This document shows positions 30,255 to 35,000 of a stretch of DNA of 35,000 nucleotides, in pieces. The position numbers and the translations under genes were made by a program. Source of the stretch: Glandiceps talaboti (Eukaryota > Hemichordata > Enteropneusta > Spengelidae); contig NC_135568.1 in assembly GCF_964340395.1 (NCBI RefSeq), forward strand, positions 6,705,579 through 6,740,578. The letters run 5' to 3'. The notes beneath the pieces were generated by a model. That model had not been told where the DNA came from. It did not search any database and was given only the letters and a program-made list of their open reading frames with translations. How positions within the stretch are numbered: the stretch's first letter is position 1; each line of letters opens with the position of its first letter.

Positions 30255-30895
30255 AAGTACGTTATTCTACCATTCTATATTCTGTACGAGTATATTCTAT
30301 CCATGTACACTCTCTACGAGTATGATATCCTACCCTCTCTATGTACAAGTACGATATTCTATCCGAATATCCGTGTATACTCTCTACGAGTATATTCTTC
30401 TATCCATGTATACTCTCTACGAATATATATTCTATCCGTATATACTCTCTATGAGTATATAGTCTATCTGTTTATACTCTCTACAAGTATATTCTATCCA
30501 TGTACACTCTCTGAGTATGATATCCTACCCTCTCTATGTACAAGTACGATATTCTATCCGAATATCCATGTATACTCTCTACGAGTATATTCTATCCATG
30601 TATACTCTCTACGAATATATATTCTATCTATGTATACTCTCTACGAATATATATTCTATCCGTGTATACTCTCTACGAGTATATTATATCCATGTATACT
30701 CTCTATGAGTATATATTCTGAGTATATACTCTCTACAAGTATATTATATCCATGTATACTCTCTACGAGTATATAGCCTATCCGTGTATACTCTCTACAA
30801 GTATCCATGTATACTCTCTTTGAATATATATAGTCTATCTGTGTATACTCTCTATGGGTATATTCTATCTGTGTATACTCTCTACAAGTATGATA
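30255..30895. repeat. 30 bp minisatellite of hairpin monomers
   Basis: The basic unit is TATACTCTCTACGAGTATAT then TCTATCCATG, 30 bases, in about 20 variant copies. Each unit contains TATACTC and GAGTATA as complementary arms around TCTAC. A longer block with GATATCCTACCCTCTCTATG and ATTCTATCCGAATATCC is duplicated at 30296 and about 30491 (offset 195). A period of 30 keeps several frames open, hence the 157-codon frame rich in Y, I, L and S on the plus strand, which I regard as non-coding. Confidence 0.95.
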
Positions 30896-30899
30896 TGCA

Positions 30900-31910
30900 T
30901 TCATGTACCAATTCAATATTGTAACGACACAGGATATGTATTGCAGTAAACACCTATACAGGAAATATGCCCTTTACAGTTTATGTAATATGGAAAATAT
31001 GCATGTGCTCATATCGAGAAATTCATGTACACTGTATTTATTGATTCTGTGCTCTTACTGCCACATGGTGGTGTGAAACACTTTTAATATACGGTTCATT
31101 TTGATTCATTTATGAACAATTTATGTGTTACCCATATTGTTAATGATTGTAACACTAGTATAATTACATAAGTTTTCCAATCAGTGGTAACCCTGTAATA
31201 CAATGGACTTCATATGTATAATGTGGACCAAAGTACATTGTACTTTTTTGAGTTTCACATAATTCATTTCACAAAACACAACACCATACAACAAGCCATT
31301 CCTAGTCTATTGCTATCCTTCATCAAATCTCAAGATTTCTCCAAAGATCTAGAGATCTCTCTTTACGGTTAGAGATGATTTGGTACCACATTGGCATCCT
31401 GACTTACTAAGCCATAACTGACTTTTGCATTACCAACAGCTATACTGGATTCAATGCTATTCTTGTACCCTCCCATCATCCCACTCCTACCTCTCCCTAC
31501 AACCAATGTAACACCAACTATTCATAAATCAATACTCTCCTGACAGCCCCCTCAATCCCACCGTCACCCCTCCCAATAATCACAAATATTAACAAGTTTG
31601 CACTGATTTGATACAATCCAAATAACACCCCTCTCCCCCTCAATTCAACCCAACCCCTCCCCCACCATTCTTGCAAACCAGAGCACAATTTTTCTGCTGA
31701 TGCAACGAAAAATCTTCTGCACAGGGATGCCATTGCCATAAACAGGCTTGCGGTTTTACAACGATACAAACACAAATAACTTTGATTCAACTCTATACCC
31801 TCATCCCATCTAGCATCCCTCCTCACAAATGCTATTGAAATAACACTGCATGTACATGTACATGGATTCAACACCATCCAGGCTGAGGGGCCAAGTTGTA
31901 CAATCCATCC
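30900..31910. other. No confident gene; pyrimidine-rich segment at 31470-31680
   Basis: It contains a 119-codon minus-strand frame (31518-31877) that overlaps a C-rich, G-poor segment, so its composition is explained by strand skew. Its N-terminal part includes CTCTCSVISIAF and FMAMASLCRRFFVASAEKL. I recognise no domain and see no firm splice sites. I do not call it, but it is the second-best coding candidate in the window. Confidence 0.35.
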
Positions 31911-31914
31911 ACCT

Positions 31915-32360
31915 AATCCAACCCCAAGGGGGCTACTCCCCTTATCAGACTATATGTGCTGCCCTTTGGGGTACGTATTCTTGCCCTTTGGTCTAAAATG
32001 GGTCTGGATTTTTGTTAAAGAGTCTAAAAATGAGGCCCACTCTACAATATTTTCAATTTTGATCAGTCTAAAATTTGCGCCATTTTCCTTTACCAAATCA
32101 TAACTGTGCTATTAATTACTCCCAAGATGTTACTTCCTGAGGGAAAAATACAAGCGAAATAACTACATTTTCTTATCCACCATATCCTTATTATAAGAAA
32201 CAAATATTTTGGTCTAGAATTACATCTTCTAATATCCTGTAATGGTCTAAAATGGGGTATTAGTTTTTGGTCAAAATGGGTCTAAAATGGGGTCTGGGGT
32301 TGGCAGTATTGGTCGCACATCCCTACCAGAGCTAACCAGTGGTACTCCCCACCCCACCCA
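31915..32360. repeat. Dispersed repeat with recurring GTCTAAAATGGG motif
   Basis: GTCTAAAAT occurs at about 31991, 32067, 32246 and 32281, with a GTCTAAAAATGAGG variant near 32022. The element opens with AAGGGGGCTACTCCCC and ends near GGTACTCCCCACCCC, preceded by GGTCGCACATCCCTACCA. I recall similar TGGTCTAAAATGGGGT repeats from other marine invertebrate genomes, but have not searched. It has no coding capacity. Confidence 0.6.
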
Positions 32361-32429
32361 CACAGCAATACCAGGACTCCTGACATGCAGTAACACTCAC
32401 ACCACTTTACGAATCTCCCTAGAATAAAA

Positions 32430-33750
32430 TGACCACAACTTTACGCGCTGGAGAATCTTTCTCCAATGTCTATGCCAGAACCAAGTTTGCATGACTCTGT
32501 CAGTATTTCTGGTTGCACGTACATTTTAGTATACTGTACAGCCCTTGCGGTTTTCTATGCTATCCACGTATCTAGCTCACACGAGGTGACCGCCGCATGC
32601 TTTCATTTATTTGAATTGTGTGAACAGCTGGGTTGAAAGCTCGCAATTCTTCAAAAATTTCTCAAATTTAAAGCGTGCAAACATGGCAAAGGTCATTTCA
32701 TTGGAAACGTAAGTGGAAGACTGAACTTTTTGCAAAGCAATGCAGTGATATCAAACTCGGCACGAACATATAAACAAAGTTTCAAGCCAGCGAGAAACAA
32801 CATAGGTGTTACATTTTGTAAAATATTTTAACTTTGGGTGAAAAGAGGTGATCATAGATACATTCCTGACTATTTACCATAAGAATGTACCGGTCACCAC
32901 AGAAGCAATAGTACAATAACAAACAAAAACAAAACCCACCTGTAAAAACATTTGAAAAGGACGCTCTGTGCCGTCAAAGGGTAAGTACCATTTGCGATGA
33001 TCGAAATATTTTCCTAAGCGATTTGATAACTGCATTAAATGCACATGCAGTGCAGTTTAAAACATTTTCAAATGATTTGTAGGTACATTCAGACCGTTTG
33101 AAATGGTGAATTTCTTTACATGACAGTGTAGCGATATCGGAGTGTGAATTTGCGACCTGTCGTAGAAACATTCTTTCAATATGGCCGCTTTTAGGCCTTT
33201 GCATGCATTCCACTTTCAGTTGTGTGATGGAGCATAAGGAAACTTGGATCTTAAAAATTGACATGGTTTGAAGCGTTCAAATGCCGTGAAAATAACCTAA
33301 TTTTCATTACTGTAATTTGAGACAATTTTCCCAACTTTGTATTATAACAGTGACGACTTTGATTTAATACTGAACTAATTTTTATGCACGAGTAAGCGCT
33401 TTATTTATGCGAATTAACTTATATTTAACTCCGTGTTCCCTTTTCAATTTCACATCCCTGAGGCCCTGAGCAATCTTCGTAGAAATGAAAGCTTCATTGC
33501 GTGACCCCACATTAGCGATATTGAAAATATTTCTCGCTTGTCTGATATCATTTGTGAACGATACATAAAATAACTCTGTGTCATTACATTATGTATTTTC
33601 AGATTAAAGATATCCCTCCGGTCACAGTAAGTAACATTCTGTTTGGTATTTCGATTCAATTCACCCATTCGTTTATTCGTCTTGTGTTTGTTTTCCTTTC
33701 AGAAACTTGTTTTGTTTCTCAATATTTTCCTGTTTCCATGGCGATGATTG
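32430..33750. promoter_or_regulatory. CpG-richer, repeat-free region; candidate promoter
   Basis: I count about forty CpG dinucleotides here, clearly more per kilobase than in the surrounding AT-rich sequence. No tandem repeat intrudes. In invertebrates with mosaic methylation, unmethylated promoters retain CpG. Three plus-strand GTAAGT donor-like sites lie inside (32709, 32981, 33627), consistent with the 5' end of a plus-strand gene. A promoter for the minus-strand BTB gene about 8.5 kb away, or a bidirectional promoter, is equally possible. Confidence 0.45.
32683..32708 (+). CDS. Possible first coding exon (very short)
   Basis: AAACATGG has a favourable context for initiation. The frame reads MAKVISLE plus two bases and then meets GTAAGTGG, a good 5' splice site; without splicing, a stop follows one codon later. 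It lies in the CpG-rich block. A possible continuation is the short segment 33604-33627, which has TATTTTCAG before it and GTAAGTAAC after it, but the join is untested. No family is recognised. This is a weak call based only on signals. Confidence 0.2.
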
Positions 33751-33850
33751 ATTGTTTAAGTTATATATAGTTACTAGATAGCTTGTTGGCAATTAAAGAG
33801 ATGATACTGAGATGAATTTCTTCATCACTCAATTAATCAGTCATTCTCTT

Positions 33851-33979
33851 CAGTCAGTCAGTCAGTCAGTCAGTCAGTCAGTCAGTCAGTCAGTCAGTCA
33901 GTCAGTCAGTCAGTCAGTCAGTCAGACAGTCACTCAGTCAGTCAGTCAGTCAGTCAGTCAGTCAGTCAGTCAGTCAGTC

Positions 33980-34011
<32 letters not shown>

Positions 34012-34063
34012 AGTCAGTCAGTCAATCAATCAGTCAGCCAGTCAGTCAGTCAGTCAGTCAGTC
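33851..34063. repeat. (CAGT)n microsatellite
   Basis: About 53 tetranucleotide units with few substitutions. Open on plus as S-Q-S-V; not a gene. Confidence 0.98.
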
Positions 34064-34085
34064 TTATTGATTATACAACTGACAT

Positions 34086-34087
<2 letters not shown>

Positions 34088-34132
<45 letters not shown>

Positions 34133-34280
34133 GGTTGGTTGGTTGGTTGGTTGGTTGGTTGGTTGGTTGGTTGGTTGGTCGGTCGGTCGGTCGGTCGGTC
34201 GGTCGGTCGGCTGACTGGCTGACTGGCTGCTGGTTGGCTGTCTGGTTGGCTTGCTGGTCGGTTGGTCACTTGGTTGTCCA
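34088..34280. repeat. (TTAG)n - (TTGG)n - (TCGG)n - CTGACTGG chain
   Basis: Three pure tetranucleotide blocks follow each other in phase, each differing from the last by one base, then degrade into CTGACTGGCTG variants. Together with the CAGT array to the left this is a single-step mutational series. Confidence 0.97.
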
Positions 34281-34411
34281 GTCATTTACATTAATTGTAA
34301 CCATCAGTAAGAGCACAAAAATAAGTCAGTTATGCTGGGTTTGACCAATTGACTAGTTTAGAAATTGGGTATTTCACCACAAGGTTGTCCGTTAACTCTG
34401 TTATATTCCTC

Positions 34412-34522
<111 letters not shown>

Positions 34523-34524
34523 CT

Positions 34525-34900
34525 TATAACATTATTATATTATTCAGAAATAGACACAATAGACACATATATAGGCAATACATATTATAAGTATATTCTA
34601 TGTACATACGCTGACTATTTATATTCAAATTGAAATCATTGTGTTTTTGTCAATTTTCAAAATAAATGACGGGCAATGGTGTGTGTAACCAGCCAAACTT
34701 TTAGCAGAAAATATATCGAATGCTCTCAGACTGAATGGCTCCAAATGCCAATCTTACTTCTAAAATATATAGCTGGCATTTAGATTTTCTCTTTTGTTCA
34801 ATTGTAATCTGCAAAATGGTAGTGCATAAAACGTAAATGCATCATGAAATGATCTATATGAAAGTTTGTTATCGAAGGCCCACGTTGAATTAAGATTAAC
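34525..34900. other. No recognisable feature
   Basis: AT-rich sequence between the TA array and the terminal repeat fragment. Confidence 0.4.
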
Positions 34901-34905
34901 ATTTC

Positions 34906-35000
34906 GGGTGATAAAAAGGGTTGTCTGCAGATTTGGCGGTGCTATTGAAAAAAGTTCGTCCTGAGCAACAGAGGGAACCTATGTAATCCTTACGACTCCA
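34906..35000 (+). repeat. Fragment of the dispersed family also at 25.65-25.99 kb
   Basis: GGGTGATAAAAAGGGTTGTC, GGTGCTATTGAAAAAAGTTC, GTCCTGAGCA and CTTACGACTCCA align with 25865-25955 and 25665-25760. It runs off the window end. Confidence 0.7.

Noticed and set aside
30303-30776. 157-codon plus-strand frame, longest in the window
   Set aside because: Product of the 30 bp minisatellite; three plus-strand frames and one minus-strand frame are open there and show repeat-derived peptides.
31518-31877. 119-codon minus-strand frame
   Set aside because: Overlaps a C-rich skewed segment; no recognised domain, no clear splice sites. Kept as second-best candidate but not called.
32380-32425. Minus-strand microexon between TTATTCTAG and GTGAGT
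   Set aside because: Only 18 bases, with an in-frame stop in the simplest reading and no flanking exons recognised.
34088-34131. TTAG array as telomeric repeat
   Set aside because: Four-base unit in a chain of related tetranucleotides; not TTAGGG or another known telomere unit.
33812-34344. S-Q-S-V and G-W-L-V frames
   Set aside because: Translations of CAGT and TTGG tetranucleotide arrays.

Overview
This window looks like non-coding DNA from the nuclear genome of an animal, most likely a marine invertebrate. The reasons are: AT-rich sequence with almost no long open frames, very dense micro- and minisatellites, tRNA-derived SINEs with split A/B boxes and a metazoan-type conserved core, and spliceosomal splice signals. 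No bacterial, phage, plasmid or organelle gene organisation is present. I cannot name the species from sequence alone; an invertebrate deuterostome or a spiralian would both fit.

Layout. 1-5.4 kb: degenerate purine/pyrimidine-skewed tandem repeats, a diverged ~150 bp tandem array, a short 77 bp satellite, a GATG-type microsatellite, a 99 bp duplication and a diverged ~150-175 bp array. 5.8-6.7 kb: a small repeat-bounded element. 7.7-8.0 kb: a TG/TATG microsatellite. 8.4-9.9 kb: two copies of a dispersed element, one ending in a ~210 bp foldback hairpin. 10.1-11.3 kb: an AGT microsatellite fused to a 71 bp minisatellite with higher-order structure. 12.35-13.15 kb and 14.2-15.1 kb: diverged tandem arrays. 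15.2-15.74 kb: an ATGT/TA microsatellite followed by a SINE. 16.6-17.35 kb: a 59 bp minisatellite. 17.53-17.8 kb: a second type of SINE. 18.07-19.3 kb: a ~290-320 bp duplication and a 104 bp array. 21.1-21.5 kb: the same 77 bp satellite as at 2.7 kb but inverted. 21.7-22.0 kb: a 174 bp duplication. 23.28-23.93 kb: a 54 bp minisatellite.

The only convincing protein-coding piece is one exon on the minus strand at 24.0-24.2 kb. It has good splice sites and encodes what looks like the beginning of a BTB/POZ domain. Its other exons were not recognised. 25.6-30.9 kb holds further dispersed and tandem repeats: a ~170 bp duplication, a third foldback copy, an 83 bp array, a family with both direct and inverted copies, a G-rich hexamer, a second copy of the first SINE family, and a 30 bp minisatellite whose monomers are small hairpins. 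31.9-32.4 kb is a dispersed repeat with recurring GTCTAAAATGGGGT. 32.4-33.75 kb is visibly CpG-richer and free of repeats. It may be a promoter region, with a possible short plus-strand first coding exon. 33.85-34.5 kb is a chain of tetranucleotide arrays and a long TA array.

Taken together this is probably intronic and intergenic sequence of one or two genes: a minus-strand BTB gene, and perhaps a plus-strand gene starting near 32.7 kb. What stands out is repeat architecture: foldback elements, higher-order minisatellites and inverted satellite copies. No new protein system is visible. Almost all longer open frames are by-products of tandem repeats whose period is a multiple of three, or of microsatellites open in all frames.
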